Assembly: GCA_015501595.1 (NCBI GenBank) | Contig: JADNRX010000019.1 | Coordinates: 294,434-358,433, forward strand | Source: Hymenopellis radicata | Taxonomy: Eukaryota; Basidiomycota; Agaricomycetes; Agaricales; Physalacriaceae | Reading direction: 5' to 3' | DNA: 64,000 nt | Shown here: positions 11,951 to 22,806 of the stretch, in pieces | Position numbering within the stretch: the first letter of the stretch is position 1 | How the letters are laid out: each line of letters starts with the position of its first letter | The notes under the pieces: model-generated | What the model was told of the DNA's origin: nothing | The model's input: the letters and a program-made list of their open reading frames with translations, nothing else | Database searches by the model: none | Made by a program: the position numbers and the translations under genes

Positions 11951-12985
11951 ATGCTCTACACAGGAAAGACATTTAAAGGCTCACCGACTGGAGAGCTCTC
12001 TGGAGGGATGCGACTCGGAGGTCCTCGTCAGGATCTCTTAATAGTGGATTTTGTGGTACAGATCTTCTCGCAGTGTAAACCGGTTGTGCGCTGGGACACG
12101 AGGGTATACCTCCTACCTCCCGCACTCAATTTGATGCTGATTTCAGGCTCAAGGTGCTGGATACGTAGAAGAAGTAGGGCCGTCCTGCAAGGTAGGCTGG
12201 AAAGTCGGTGATCGCTGTAGCCAGTGCCGCCCTTGTTTGAGGGAAAGAGGAATATTGTCCGGAAGCATCAATACGCCACGCACCCAGGTGATGAGCAAGA
12301 GTTCATAGGCGGATTGGCTTTCAAGCTCCCCGATGGCTCGAGCAATGAACATGCCGCGCCTCTCATGTGTGGGTACACCATTTGGATGTGTGCAACAGGC
12401 CGCGCTTATAGAACATGTCAAGCCTACGGATTGTTGGTATTGGTGGACTCGGACATCTCAACATCCTGTTCGCGTCCAAGATGGGCTGTGACATTGTCGT
12501 ATGCTCTGGGACGGAATACAAACGTGAAGAAGCCTCGGCGATGGGCGCTCATGTTGAAGTTTACGCAACGAAGGGCGTGGAGGACTTCAGCACCCTCGGT
12601 CTGTCGACCGGCTGATCATTGGCGGACAACTATTTCTAGCTCCTGTCAGTCAACTGCATCATTATACCTTTGTATGTCACTCTTGGAGCCTAGCTGTCGA
12701 CCCCATCCACTGAAATGACCCTCCCGGGGTACAGCATTGATGATTTTGGATGGGAGGAGTATGCAGTGAGTGCCTATCAATGGCTAGTAGAAGGAACGAC
12801 TGTCTCCGTTCATCTCATACAGTTTGAGTAACGAGACTATCTCAATGCCACTGATTAACGACCTGCTGATGTTTTCTTTAGCAATGACATGCCGGAGTTC
12901 GCGCTCCCAAGATTGAAAAGTTTCCAACGACTAAGGAAGGTATTATGGAGGCGATAGAGCAGCTGAAGGCAGTATATATATGCGT
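11951..12985 (+). pseudogene. decayed zinc-type medium-chain alcohol dehydrogenase
   Basis: Fragments of one MDR-family dehydrogenase occur in the right order but in different frames. They are FKGSPTG at the start, DSEVLVRIS and then SGFCGTDL in another frame (11998-12065), GYVEEVGPSCKVGWKVGDRC (12150-12220), AFKLPDG and EHAAPLMC (12320-12370), the NAD(P)-binding RIVGIGGLGHLNILFASKMG with CDIVVCSGTEYKREEA (12420-12540), ATKGVEDFSTL, and near the end APKIEKFPTTKEGIMEAIEQ (12905-12970). Stops and frame changes separate them, and not all can be introns. The usual CRECxxC structural-zinc block is not readable. The substrate is unknown. Confidence 0.75.
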
Positions 12986-13096
12986 TACACGGTTACCCAG
13001 GCGTACTTGCGACTACTTGCGAACGATTGTTATCGGAAGACCGGGCCGATATCCTTTCCTGATTTGGATTTTTCCCTTCTCGTTTTCCTGCTCTTG

Positions 13097-15867
13097 ATGT
13101 CGCTATGTCGGTCGATTAGGCCGTGCTCTTCGTCTCTGGCATCCTCGTCGCACGGCCCACAAATTATCACTACGTTCGGTGTGCGCTACCGTTCAAGCAA
13201 GGCGGCCAAGAGATACGGGGCCAAGGTGAAAGCGAAGGCGGCAGCTTTGTCGGCGGCTTTGGCGCCAACTCGCGGGAAGATTTTAAACAAAGTAGGCTTC
13301 ACGCCGTACGCGAGCCCGGACGAAGACCATCATACCAAGCGTAGGTCGCGTCTCTGCATCTCGACTGAAGCTCATATGCTCTTTAGCCTTCGCCATTCCC
13401 GATCTCGCCAAAAATCCTGACTTGATCGTTCCTCCCTCCCCGCTCACCCCGGATTCTCCTGCCTCTGACGTTCTGTCTTTCTTTGAGGAAAATGCAAGGC
13501 GTTGGACCAGGCAAAGCCGCGTGAAGGACAGACTTGCCTCATTCGGAGTGCATGCCTCTTACCTACCGAAAGTATTGCACGCTTTTGCTTCGGACGCTGC
13601 AGCTGGACGGGTGCGCTATGACGATGCAGATCCTGCTGGCACTTTTACTGCCATTCGAAACATGACCGATGTGCAAAAACGAGAGATTGACGAACACGGC
13701 CAGGACGCGCTTGGTTTTAGTCTGGCGAGGTTCGCTAGGTCGGAATTAGGCGATGGTGTCGACTCCTACATGGATCTCGTATACACCAATGTTCTGTACG
13801 CATGGGCGGGAAGCCCCATCGCCCACGCGCACACCCAGACCCAAGCTGTTTTCCCCGCTTCAGTTCTGGAGCAAATGACCGCTCTTTCAACCGCCGTCGC
13901 CGCGCCAACGCCATCGTTCTACCTGGGCGCGCGCACCCTAAAGCGCCGTTTCATTCTGCATGTGGGACCGACCAATTCCGGCAAAACGCATGCGGCGTTG
14001 AGGGCATTGGCTGCTGCTCCAAGTGGTGTATATGCGGGTCCGCTCAGGCTACTCGCGCATGAAATCTGGGAACGGCTGAATATGGGCTCTATTGTCCCCA
14101 AAGGCGTCGACGAAAGTCAGATTCGGGACGAGGAAGTTGCTGGGGAGGAGGACACCAATCTGGATACTTCTGGTAAGGCTATCATCAAAACAGGACTCGG
14201 CAGACAGAAATGGGTCCGTGAAACTAACATGATCACCGGCGAAGAAATCAAGAGTGTATCACCATTTGCGCAGCACATTTCGTGTACGGTAGAGATGCTC
14301 AACTTCGGCGTGGTCTACGATGTTGGGGTTATCGACGAAATCCAACTTCTTTCGGATCCGGAGCGTGGTTTTGCCTGGACGGCGGCGGTGCTTGGTCTCA
14401 ACGCAGCCGAAATTCATCTTTGTGGAGAAGCCACAGCCATTCCCCTCATCCGGGCCCTCGTCGAATCGTGTGGAGATTCACTTGAAATCCACGAGTATAC
14501 GCGTCTATCTCCGCTCATAGTAGAAGACCAGTCGCTTGAACATGACCTGGGTCGCATACAGGCTGGAGATTGTATAGTCGCCTTCTCACGCAGTCAAATC
14601 TTCCGATTCAAGAGCGAGCTGGAAGCGAAGGGTCTCCGTGTAGCGACCATTTATGGACGTCTTCCTCCTGAAGTGAGGAGTGAGCAAGCTGATCGGTTCA
14701 ACACGGGCAAGGCTGACGTGTTGGTGGGAAGTGATGCGCTTGGCCTCGGTCTCAACTTGTATGTCGCTATTCTGTCGTTCCCACTTAGTTTCTTATATGA
14801 TTCACAGAAAAATTCGGCGTATGATATTCAGTCAAATGGCTAAAGTGCACAGTGGCGGCTATGGTCGGTTGCAGCCGCTGAGTGTAAGCCAGGTCAAGCA
14901 GATCGCCGGACGTGCTGGTCGTTACGGACTTCACTCACCAGCGCCAACACCCAAGGCTGGAGATACACCATCTGATAATACGCCCTCCCAGCCAACCTCT
15001 ACAGTTGGCGCAGTAACCACCGTGTATCCTGGCGATCTGGCCTTCCTGCGACGTACTATGGAACTTACGCCGCCCCCGCTTTCCACTGCCAAAGTAAACC
15101 CGTCCATCGAATCCGTGCAAGCGGCCTTGCGAATTATTTCCAAAGCCAGCGTCAAGTACACACTTCCGCTTATCTTCAATGCACACCGATATGCTGCGCG
15201 TTGCCCATCGCACCTGCGATATAGCGGATTCGAGAGGAACGATGCCAATTGGGAGGCCGTTATCAGCTTTATGGATTCTCAGGGCCTAGGTTTAGACAAA
15301 GTTCCGCTCGAAGTAACGATGCTGAGCTTGGCGGCCCCCCTTCCTATCCGTGATCTGCAATCCCATCTCTATATTCGCAGTCTGTTTAGCCGTCTAGTAA
15401 CAGATCTGGTCGTCCCCGTTGAAGCTGTCCTCCAGGATGGTCTCGGGGGGCCATATGGATATGCGGAGTACTTGCAGGCAACGGAGGTTGCGCTTGGGTT
15501 CCCGAACGTGTCGTCCGATGCCAACATTCTCCTCCCAACGGCCAGGGATCTCCTCAGCATAATGGAGACAATGCACTCTTGTTTAAGCTTGTATTCTTGG
15601 ATGCACTACAGACGTCCGACCAGTTTCCCCGACTTGACAAGAGTGCAGGAAGATCTCCTGCCACGGACACGTAACACCATCGACAGCATATTGGCGGGAG
15701 GGTTGGTGAAGAACAGAAGAGCCTCTGACCATGGAGTTTATGGGGAGAAGGAACAAAAGGTCAAGTATCAGCAAAATGTTTACATGAAAGGGCTCCAGCT
15801 GGATATGAGGGACAAGATGTACAGCGGGCTGCGGGAAAATATTAAACGGAAACAGCAGCAGCACTGA
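13097..15867 (+). CDS. SUV3: ATP-dependent RNA helicase SUV3, mitochondrial
   Basis: Helicase subunit of the mitochondrial RNA degradosome. Three exons (13097-13340, 13387-14758, 14808-15867) give 891 residues, and both splice joins keep frame. An arginine/serine-rich presequence starts MSLCRSIRPCSSSLASSS. Motifs: I HVGPTNSGKTHAALRAL, Ia GVYAGPLRLLAHEIWERLN, II DVGVIDEIQLLSDPERGF, III HLCGEATAIPLIRAL, IV GDCIVAFSRSQIF, V ADVLVGSDALGLGLNL, VI QVKQIAGRAGRYG. The SUV3 C-terminal region follows and the protein ends with a basic tail (NIKRKQQQH). It is longer than many SUV3 proteins because of the N-terminal extension. It reads as intact. Confidence 0.93.
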
Positions 15868-16147
15868 CAATGAGGATGGTGCTTTCTAGATAACTTATTT
15901 TACTTGCTTTTTCGCTTACATCGACATACGTCCGTACCGTATACATACTGCATATAATCTCACCGATGCTCACACGCCTATTGATCTCAATATACTATAG
16001 CAACTAAATAACTCATCATATCATCAAGGTGCAATCATATAAGCAAAAGGATATTGATATCCTCAGAGCAGAAGGAACAATAATAGTCCTAATAATCGTA
16101 ACGTGTCATAAGGATCAGAAGAAAACAGGCAAACCAAGAAATTCATT
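15868..16147. other. SUV3 3' region, then an inverted copy of the SAM gene's 3' flank
   Basis: About 16024-16146 on the minus strand matches the stretch just after the SAM-gene stop codon (about 55804-55940), with small gaps. Shared blocks include TTTGCCTGTTTT, GTTACGATTATTA and CTCTGAGGATA. The remainder is AT-rich and has no gene. Confidence 0.7.
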
Positions 16148-16204
16148 CCAGAGTAAAATATAAAGAGACACGAGCGGAGCGAGTGTCTATTCGCAGCACT
16201 CTGG
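16148..16204. repeat. 57-bp palindromic element, copy 1 (CCAGAGT...ACTCTGG)
   Basis: An imperfect inverted repeat: CCAGAGTAAAATATAAAGAG on one side and its complement on the other (GTGTCTATTCGCAGCACTCTGG side). A second copy lies at 59101-59155. It could be a tiny foldback element or a hairpin at a transcript end. Confidence 0.6.
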
Positions 16205-17317
16205 CCTTTATCTGGCCTTTTCTCAGTCTGAAACTTTCTGCTTGTGTCCTCAGCTAGCCTCAGCTTTGCCTTTATCTTATCGTATCTTATCTCGGCGGGA
16301 CTTGACTGGTGAATGCCGACGTGCCGATCGAGCCAAACAATACCAACAAAACTTGGAGCGGTCGACTGCATGTTGCCGCTGCACAACGTCGCCGATGCTC
16401 GACTCTATGTCGGCGCCGTCATTGTCCCTCTGCTACTTGCCCTCTACTTCGCCCATAGTCGCTGTCGATGAAGGGATTGCCCGCCATTCCGACATCGTCA
16501 TTATACTTTATCGTGAGTGCTGTTGTCGATAGAAAGTCGTCTTTCATGCAACGGGCAGGGTCCCGCTCCACATAGGTCTTCGACGAGTCCATCTGGGAGA
16601 AGGCGTTGGGATCGCCCACGACGGCGAGCAAGCACTGGTGGAGCAGCAAGCCTCGTATGGGCCCCTGGCGGGACACGACCAAGAAGCATACAATCTCCAC
16701 TGAACAGGGGGAAGGATGGGACAATGTCAAAAAGGTATGTCTCTTCTATCGATGCGTAACGCCAAACTAAAATGCCTTTTAGCGCGTCGCCAAGGTCGCT
16801 TCTTCTATCCTAGGCACAACACTGGGCTATGAAGCCCTTCTCCTCAGTATGGACCTACTCGAATTTCCCCTCCAGAATGCCGCCAGACCGCTACTACAGA
16901 TCTGGGATTCCCTTCAACTAGTCGATGTATGCGATTGTTTCCTGCCTATATTACTTTATGCTCAATTTGCTCGATAGATGAATCGCTCTGCCTGTCTTGG
17001 TTTAACAGAACGCTGCGCCGCAAGAAATCAAGGACACAGGGGACCAAGTGGGCAAAGAACTTCGGCTGCCCATGACCAAGCTCGACCGGTATGTGATCAG
17101 CTTTGCTTTCCTTAACATCGGCTCATATTCTTTTCAGCGTGTTCGAGTCCGTACGCGACTTTCTAATCAAGGAGGCCGACAGGCCATTCCTGAAGCGATA
17201 CCTTCAACGAGACGAGAACCGTAGGGAGATTGCAGGCTGTGACAATCTTCTTCACGAAGCCTTCGGAATGTTTAGTGTACGTCACTCTTCTTTTTTTCTT
17301 GTACTGCTCTAGGTGTC
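16205..17317 (+). pseudogene. 5' part of a STAND/kinase-type N-terminal helical-domain gene, split by copia
   Basis: Readable blocks are KRVAKVASSILGTTLGYEAL and LLEFPLQNAARPLLQIWDSL (16782-16925), MNRSACLGLTERCA (16979-17020), IKDTGDQVGKELRLPMTKLD (about 17027-17087), and after a CAG acceptor at about 17138 VFESVRDFLIKEADRPFLKR, YLQRDENRREIAGCDNLLHE and AFGMFS. This resembles the helical N-terminal domain (MLKL-NTD-like) of many basidiomycete NACHT and tyrosine-kinase-like proteins; that assignment is from pattern memory. The block ending TERCA and the block starting IKDTG are in different frames without an intron, so the gene was probably already broken. Reading resumes at 27505 on the far side of the retrotransposon. 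Confidence 0.6.
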
Positions 17318-17322
17318 GATTC

Positions 17323-17584
17323 TGTTAGCGAGTAGATCCATACGCCACGGTGGCTATGCTGGTTAGTTAGTTTCCGATCGTTACTTATCTGTCAATTCCG
17401 TTGCTACCTCACCTCAGTCCGTTTCCTTCACGGTCTGAGGTGAGTCTACTCATATTTACATTGCTTATCATTACTTATTCTCTGTAGCTAGTCCACTTAC
17501 TCGTGTGCTATTTCTACAGGTATTAATACAGTTCGTTTCCTTCACGGTCTGAGCTAGTCCACTTACTCGTGTGCTATTTCTACA
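17323..17584 (+). repeat. 5' LTR of copia element
   Basis: 262 bp, with TG...CA ends. It contains two tandem-type internal repeats: a GTTTCCTTCACGGTCTGAG block twice, and a CTAGTCCACTTACTCGTGTG block that ends in CTATTTCTACAG twice. By eye it differs from the 3' LTR at one base (CAGTTCG here, CAGTCCG at 27450). Confidence 0.95.
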
Positions 17585-17612
17585 GATTATGAGACTGGTG
17601 CTCTAAACGACC
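17585..17612 (+). promoter_or_regulatory. primer-binding site matching an internal (half) tRNA-Met
   Basis: Directly after the 5' LTR. The reverse complement ends GAGCACCAGTCTCATAATC, which reads like the D arm through the anticodon loop (CTCATAA, anticodon CAU) of a methionine tRNA, not its 3' CCA end. Drosophila copia and yeast Ty5 are known to prime from a cleaved tRNA-Met half in the same way. I infer the same here. Confidence 0.65.
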
Positions 17613-17726
17613 ATTAACGAAGGATTACATTGACTCGCGCGCATTCGAACACGCCCGCTTTACCCACTCGCATCTTATCCCCATCTGCCCCATCACCGAC
17701 GCTCTCATCAACGTCCACCCCTGACC

Positions 17727-18506
17727 ATGTCGAACCGACCACCCACCGTCCAAACATTCACCGAGGACAAGCAGTTTGATGGAGACAGCAATTGGCTAGC
17801 CTTCAAAAGCCAACTGCTCCTCGCTGCCGGAGCCGCTGGAGTTACTGGCTACCTCGATGGCTCCATTCCCCAGCCCTCGTCGACAGGCTTGACAGCCACC
17901 TTCCTTTCTGGGGTATCCACACAGTGGAACGACCCCAATCCGTCGTACCTCGAGTGGCAGCTTCGCGACCGGCACGCTGCGGCCCTGATTGTCCAAAACA
18001 TCCGCGATCCTATCGGTTGTGGTGTCGACGAATCTGATTCCGCTGAAGACATCTGGACTGCCCTGATCGCGGAGTACAATACCTCGACGGAAGTGGGGAA
18101 GATTACGGCCGAGAATAACCTCCGCGCTGAAAGGTTCCGTGATGGAGACGACTTCGCGACGTTCCTGAAGACGATGCGCCGACTCCGCATGGAGGCAAAT
18201 CACGCTGGCGCCGGCATCGCAGACAAGGATTTTCGCACCATTTTCCTCATGGCACTCCCCTCATCATACAACGCAATGATCTCGACGTTTAAAGGCGTAT
18301 CCTGGACGGATGTACTCAGTCGTCTCAAGGATTACGCTGCGCGGGCCGCTAAGCAGGAGGCTGAGACAGCGCGCTGGCAGCGTCCACTTCTTCGTCGGCG
18401 AGTACGCCCGTCATATGCGGCAATTGTGGGAAGAAGGGTCATCTCACTATCAATTGCTGGGCCGAGGGTGGAGCCGCACAAGGCAAAGCGCCTGAATGGT
18501 ACCTAG
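17727..18506 (+). CDS. copia gag (capsid region), frameshifted before the zinc knuckle
   Basis: The frame starts MSNRPPTVQTFTEDKQFDGD and reads through a typical copia UBN2/gag domain: NWLAFKSQLLLAAGAAGVTG, EDIWTALIAEYNTSTEVGK and FLMALPSSYNAMISTFKG. The CCHC knuckle CGNCGKKGHLTINC (about 18417-18460) is in another frame, so a one-base change near 18390 separates it from the capsid part. It then continues with a lysine run (KGKKKKKTSD). Confidence 0.85.
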   Translation: MSNRPPTVQTFTEDKQFDGDSNWLAFKSQLLLAAGAAGVTGYLDGSIPQPSSTGLTATFLSGVSTQWNDPNPSYLEWQLRDRHAAALIVQNIRDPIGCGVDESDSAEDIWTALIAEYNTSTEVGKITAENNLRAERFRDGDDFATFLKTMRRLRMEANHAGAGIADKDFRTIFLMALPSSYNAMISTFKGVSWTDVLSRLKDYAARAAKQEAETARWQRPLLRRRVRPSYAAIVGRRVISLSIAGPRVEPHKAKRLNGT

Positions 18507-18549
18507 CGAAGGGGAAGAAGAAGAAGAAGACGTCCGACACCTCGTCCGC

Positions 18550-20518
18550 TGACACCAATGCCGTTACCACCGCCGCCGAAACCTATATCCTTGCCACAAC
18601 CGTCGATGAGAGAGGTGCGCATGAAATCTCCCAGCCGCATGCAGCCGTTGACTCCTACTTCCATAGCAGATGTTCGGGGTTCCGAGATTCTGTTTTAGAA
18701 GGGGGAGTTGATGACGCGGGGAAGGAGACTAGTGTGTATTCTATCTTTAACGAACCCATATGTTGCCCTGTTATGACGAATGAGACACGACCATCTTTAT
18801 CATACTCAACTTTCCTCGACTCTGGCGCGACCGAACATTGTATCCCCGACAGGGCGCGTTTTATCACATTTGAGTCCTTGGAAGGAAATGAAGGGTCAAC
18901 GGCGATTAAGGATGGTGGACGCTTCAAAGTCTTAGGTCGTGGCGATGTGAAGTTTCGGACGCACATTGATGGGAAAGTCCGGGACGTCATCTTGAAGAAC
19001 GCGGTATATACACCGGCGTTATCGCACAACCTCGTGTCACTCTCAACTCTCGATATGGGCGGTCATCGTGGCTCATGGGGGAATGGGAAGTTGGTTGTAT
19101 ACGGCAAAGACAAGAAGACTCCCATACTGGAAGGTGTCATGTTTCGCAGCACCACGTTACGCAAGATGTACAGTGTTGATGTTTTGGACGATCCTGCTTT
19201 TGTGGCGTACGCGCGGTCTCATGAACGACCTACAGATCTTGAAACTTGGCATCGTCGTCTGGGTCATGTGGATGTTCGCCGCATTGAAGAGATGGTGTCG
19301 AAAGGTCTTGTTGACGGCCTGAAAATCACGCAGCGGAAGATGTGGGGAAATGTGTCGATTGCATCTATGGAAAACATGCTCGACACCCATTCGACGAAAC
19401 CGTTACACCAGAGACGGAGGTTCTGGAGCGCGTCCATTTAGACTTATGGGGAAGGCGCGAACTCAGAGCCGGGGAGGTCATTTATATTTGATGTGCACCA
19501 CAGATGGGCATTCGACGTACCGGGTGCCATACCACCTCCGAACGAAGACGAAAACCGAGTTGCTAAACACATTCAAGTCTTATCACGTCATGGCAGAGCG
19601 ACAGACGGGGAAGAAGTTGAAGCAGGTTCGCGTTGATGGTGGCGGCGAGTTCGACAACGACTTGATGACCGAATACTTACTGTGAGAGGTTCGGGATAAT
19701 CATCGAGAAGGTTACACCATATTCCTCGTCTGCAAATGGTGTCGCTGAACGCGCGAATCGTACTGTCATTGAAGGCACACGCACCATGCTTGAGGAAGCT
19801 GGCCTCCCACACTCATTCTGGGGGAGGCGTCCAATACCCACGTCTATATTCGGAACATGGTCCCATCTGCGCGGAATCCTGGCAAGATACCTGCAGAGAT
19901 TTGGACGCGCCAACGACAAGACGTGTCGCATCTACGGCCTTTTGGTTGTAAGGCATTTGCGAAGATACTCCATGGCGGTGACGGAAAATTGGGGCATCGA
20001 TCTGTAGAAGGTGTCCTAATTGGTTACATGGGCCGTCGTGGTTATCGAATTTGGATCCCAGATCTGAAAACAGTTAAGGAGTCGCGGGATGTCATATTTG
20101 AGGAAGGTCTAGCACACCGTACCTTAGACCCCGTCGACCCAACGCATCCTGACCCCATTCACGACGTCATTGACGACGACGTTGATGATGACGCTGATGA
20201 TGCGCCTTCTCCCCCTCCTCCTCCTCCCCCTTTCCGGTTCTCCTTCGGTTCCTTCAACGCGTTCGAATTCTCCTCCTCCTCCACCACCGCCTGTGATTCC
20301 TGTGGCACAGCCACGGCGATCAGCGCGAAATGCTGCACCTTCGGAAATCGCACGTCGTACTGCAGAATATGAGCAGCGCGAGACGTTAGCGGCCGAACGT
20401 GGTGAAGAGTGGGCTGGCGATGGTCCTGCCAGTCTCGCGACGTTTCTTGAGGAGCCGTGGGCGTTTATGTCGCAGACCGGTGACATCCGTCTTCCTGATG
20501 GATATCGTGACGCGATGA
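18550..20518 (+). pseudogene. copia protease and integrase region, several frameshifts
   Basis: The protease active site TFLDSGATEHCIPD is near 18811. The GAG-pre-integrase domain reads LETWHRRLGHVDVRRIEEMV (about 19240-19300) with its zinc-binding Cys pair in a shifted frame. The integrase core reads ERVHLDLWG, CTTDGHSTYRVPYH, QVRVDGGGEFDNDL and SSSANGVAERANRTVIEGT, then HLRPFGCKAFAKI and GVLIGYMGRRGYRIWIPDL. A proline-rich acidic spacer follows. Frame changes occur at 19447 (one base short in TTATGGGGAAG), near 19682 and near 19820. The coding part ends at DGYRDAM, where the hAT-like element interrupts it. Confidence 0.85.
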
Positions 20519-21600
20519 TAGAGACCTCAACGAGTTTGCGGGTCACGCGGATACTCGGGTACTCGATCCGGCCGGGGGTCTCGGCTACTCGACTCGTTTG
20601 ATCCGCGGATCAATAACGAGTCGGATCATATAAGGATCGCGAGTACGGCCTTGGAGGCACGAGTACTCGTCGCGAGTACTCGGTCTGACTCGCAATAATG
20701 TAGATATGTATTTTAACTAAATTTACAAATTTTTTACAAGTTGAATGGGCCCGTGCGTCGCCCAAACGAGACGTTCGGGTGAATTTCTTACAAATTCTCA
20801 CGATCCGGCAAACGCCGAGAGGCCGCGTCAGCACACGATCGGGTCGTTTCTCCTGCTTCACACCACCACTACCACCACCCAGAGTGCGACGATTGTCGCC
20901 TCTGCCGCTCTGACGATTGTCAGGCGGCCTTTGGGGTGTTTGATGCCACCTTGGCTGCATGCCAGGTGGTGGATCTGGGTCTCGGCTCTGTGCCGGGCCC
21001 GCTGCTGCTGTCTTTGCGACAGCAGCAGAGGAAGACGACAACGGCAACGACGACTGGACGACGGACGCCGGATGCCGGCATTACGACGATGCTGCCCGCC
21101 ACCGACGCGGATGAGGAGATCAACGACGCGTTCACGACAACGCGTCGTTGACAACACCAATGTCAAGATGACGCGGCGATGGTGGCGGCGGCGGGATGGC
21201 GAGCCGAGGCAAGAACAGTGTTGGGTGAGTTTTTTTTTTTCTTCATCAACTCCCATCATACACCATCACCACCACCACCATCACTCCCTTCATCACTCCA
21301 TCACCCCCCACTACCACCTTCAGTCCGTACTCATGCACGGCTGAGTGTCCCCGTGCCATTGCCCGGGATGCTCACCAGGCATGAATGACTTTGGGTGAAT
21401 TTGAGGGGGCTGATCCGCGCGATCCGTTGATAACCCGGATCGTGCGCGAGTACTCGCAAACCTCGCGAGTACTCGACTCGTTTGACTCGCGAGTCAACGC
21501 GGGTCGAGTCAAACACGGATCGCGGATCGAGGCTCTTGGCCTCGAGTACTCGCCTCACGGATCGCGAGTCAGACCCGGATCTGACTCGTTGAGGTCTCTA
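20519..21600. mobile_element. 1082-bp non-autonomous hAT-like DNA transposon
   Basis: The ends are 17-bp inverted repeats (TAGAGACCTCAACGAGT). The flanks are an exact 8-bp duplication CGCGATGA (20511-20518, 21601-21608), the hAT signature. Removing the element and one duplication restores the copia frame (YRDAM-KRPDLWLEPM). Both subterminal zones (20550-20690 and 21420-21590) are packed with GAGTACTCG, GACTCG and CGGATC motifs, likely transposase-binding repeats. The centre has no intact transposase. It shares 20700-21390 with the reverse strand of 24060-25020. Confidence 0.9.
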
Positions 21601-21952
21601 CGCGATGAAGAGGCCTGATTTGTGGCTGGAACCTATGCGCACCGAGATGGAAAATCTGCGAAGCCGCGAGGTGTGGACTCTCGTTGAAGCACCTCCCGGT
21701 ACACATATCGTCGACGGGAAGTGGGTCTTTGCCAACAAGTACACTGGTGATGGGGTCATTCGCAAGCGAAAGGGCCGGTATGTTTTACGGGGTTTTCATC
21801 AGATACCCGGTCTTGAGTATGACAAGACTTGGAGTGGTGTCGTCCGTTTCGAGTCGTGGCGCATGTGTCTGGCGGTTGCTGTACGGCGTCGGTTAATACC
21901 TTTCCAACTCGATTTTACGAGTGCCTACCTGAACGGTAAAATGGACAAGGTA

Positions 21953-22205
21953 CTGTACCGTTTCGACCATAGGTTCGCGGCATGTGATGCGATATGCCGC
22001 GAACCTACAGCGAACAGCTTCGTTTCCAGGCACGGACGCGGGAATTACCCGATTTGGACGCCCCGCCGCTAGGCGGGGCCGAAAACTTCCATTTTGGGCG
22101 ATCTGTGCCTGGAAAAATGGACCGTGACGCGATATGGGCTATCTATAGCTTCGCTTCGCGACGGTCCGTGATCCGGTATGCGAATTACCGGTCGAAACGG
22201 TACAG
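21953..22205. mobile_element. 253-bp TA-flanked MITE (Tc1/mariner-like)
   Basis: The terminal inverted repeats CTGTACCGTTTCGACC...GGTCGAAACGGTACAG are flanked by TA on both sides (21951-21952, 22206-22207). Removal gives MDKVIYMRQPEG in frame. The next bases after the terminal repeat (ATAGGTTCGCGGC) match the family of 22405-22786. There is an internal inverted repeat around 21970-22015. Confidence 0.88.
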
Positions 22206-22404
22206 TAATTTACATGCGACAGCCGGAGGGATTTGCAGAGCCGGGGAAGGAACATCTGGTGTGTCGGCTCAACAAACCGCTTTATGGGACGATGCAAGCC
22301 GGTCACATCTGGTATAACACGTTAGGAAAATCGTTCGAGGAGATGGGATATGAACAGTCGGAGGCTGATCCATGTGTACGGGTATGTGAAGTCGGTGAGG
22401 AATA

Positions 22405-22786
22405 CTGTAGTATTTCGACCATAGGTTCACAAGGTGTGACCTATGACCTCATGAACATGTTAAATAGCATGTTCATGTTCGCCAAAAGTGTGTGACCTAA
22501 AAAAAATTATGTTCATTGAGATTTTTAACTTTCTGCTTTTTTACCTTAATTTTACCTATAAAGTGGATGCAAACAGCAGAAATAGACAATTTTCATCATA
22601 AATAGAGTAAAATAGAAGAAAAAACTACTAAAATTGGGCCGAAGAAGCAAAATTTAGATCAAGTCAGATTTGTAACCGATTTTAGACATGTTCACAGGGC
22701 CCTGTGACCTAGTGACCAACTACAATTAGGTTCGCATCATGAGGCCTCGTGACCTGTGATGCGAACCTATGGTAGTAATACTACAG
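22405..22786 (+). mobile_element. 382-bp TA-flanked MITE, left arm of the palindrome
   Basis: Ends CTGTAGTATTTCGACCATAG and its partner CTATGGTAGTAATACTACAG. TA dinucleotides flank it (22403-22404, 22787-22788). It is AT-rich and non-coding inside. Confidence 0.9.
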
Positions 22787-22806
22787 TACGTTGACGTGAG
22801 TGTATA

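Noticed and set aside
16368..16475. Short open frame MLPLHNVADARLYVGAVIVP as a membrane peptide gene
   Set aside because: Most likely a leader region or chance frame of the split host gene; too short and unsupported.
17140..17160. GTTCGAGTCC as a tRNA B-box
   Set aside because: It lies in a coding exon (VFESVRDFL) and no A-box or cloverleaf could be formed around it.
20124..20546. Minus-strand open frame opposite copia integrase/spacer
   Set aside because: It is antisense to the GAC/CTCCTC-rich spacer of pol and rich in Gly/Arg repeats; a shadow.
20858..21259. Open frames of 130-200 codons inside the hAT-like element
   Set aside because: They consist of low-complexity Arg, Thr, Pro and His runs from CACCAC and ACGACG repeats, on both strands; no transposase motif.
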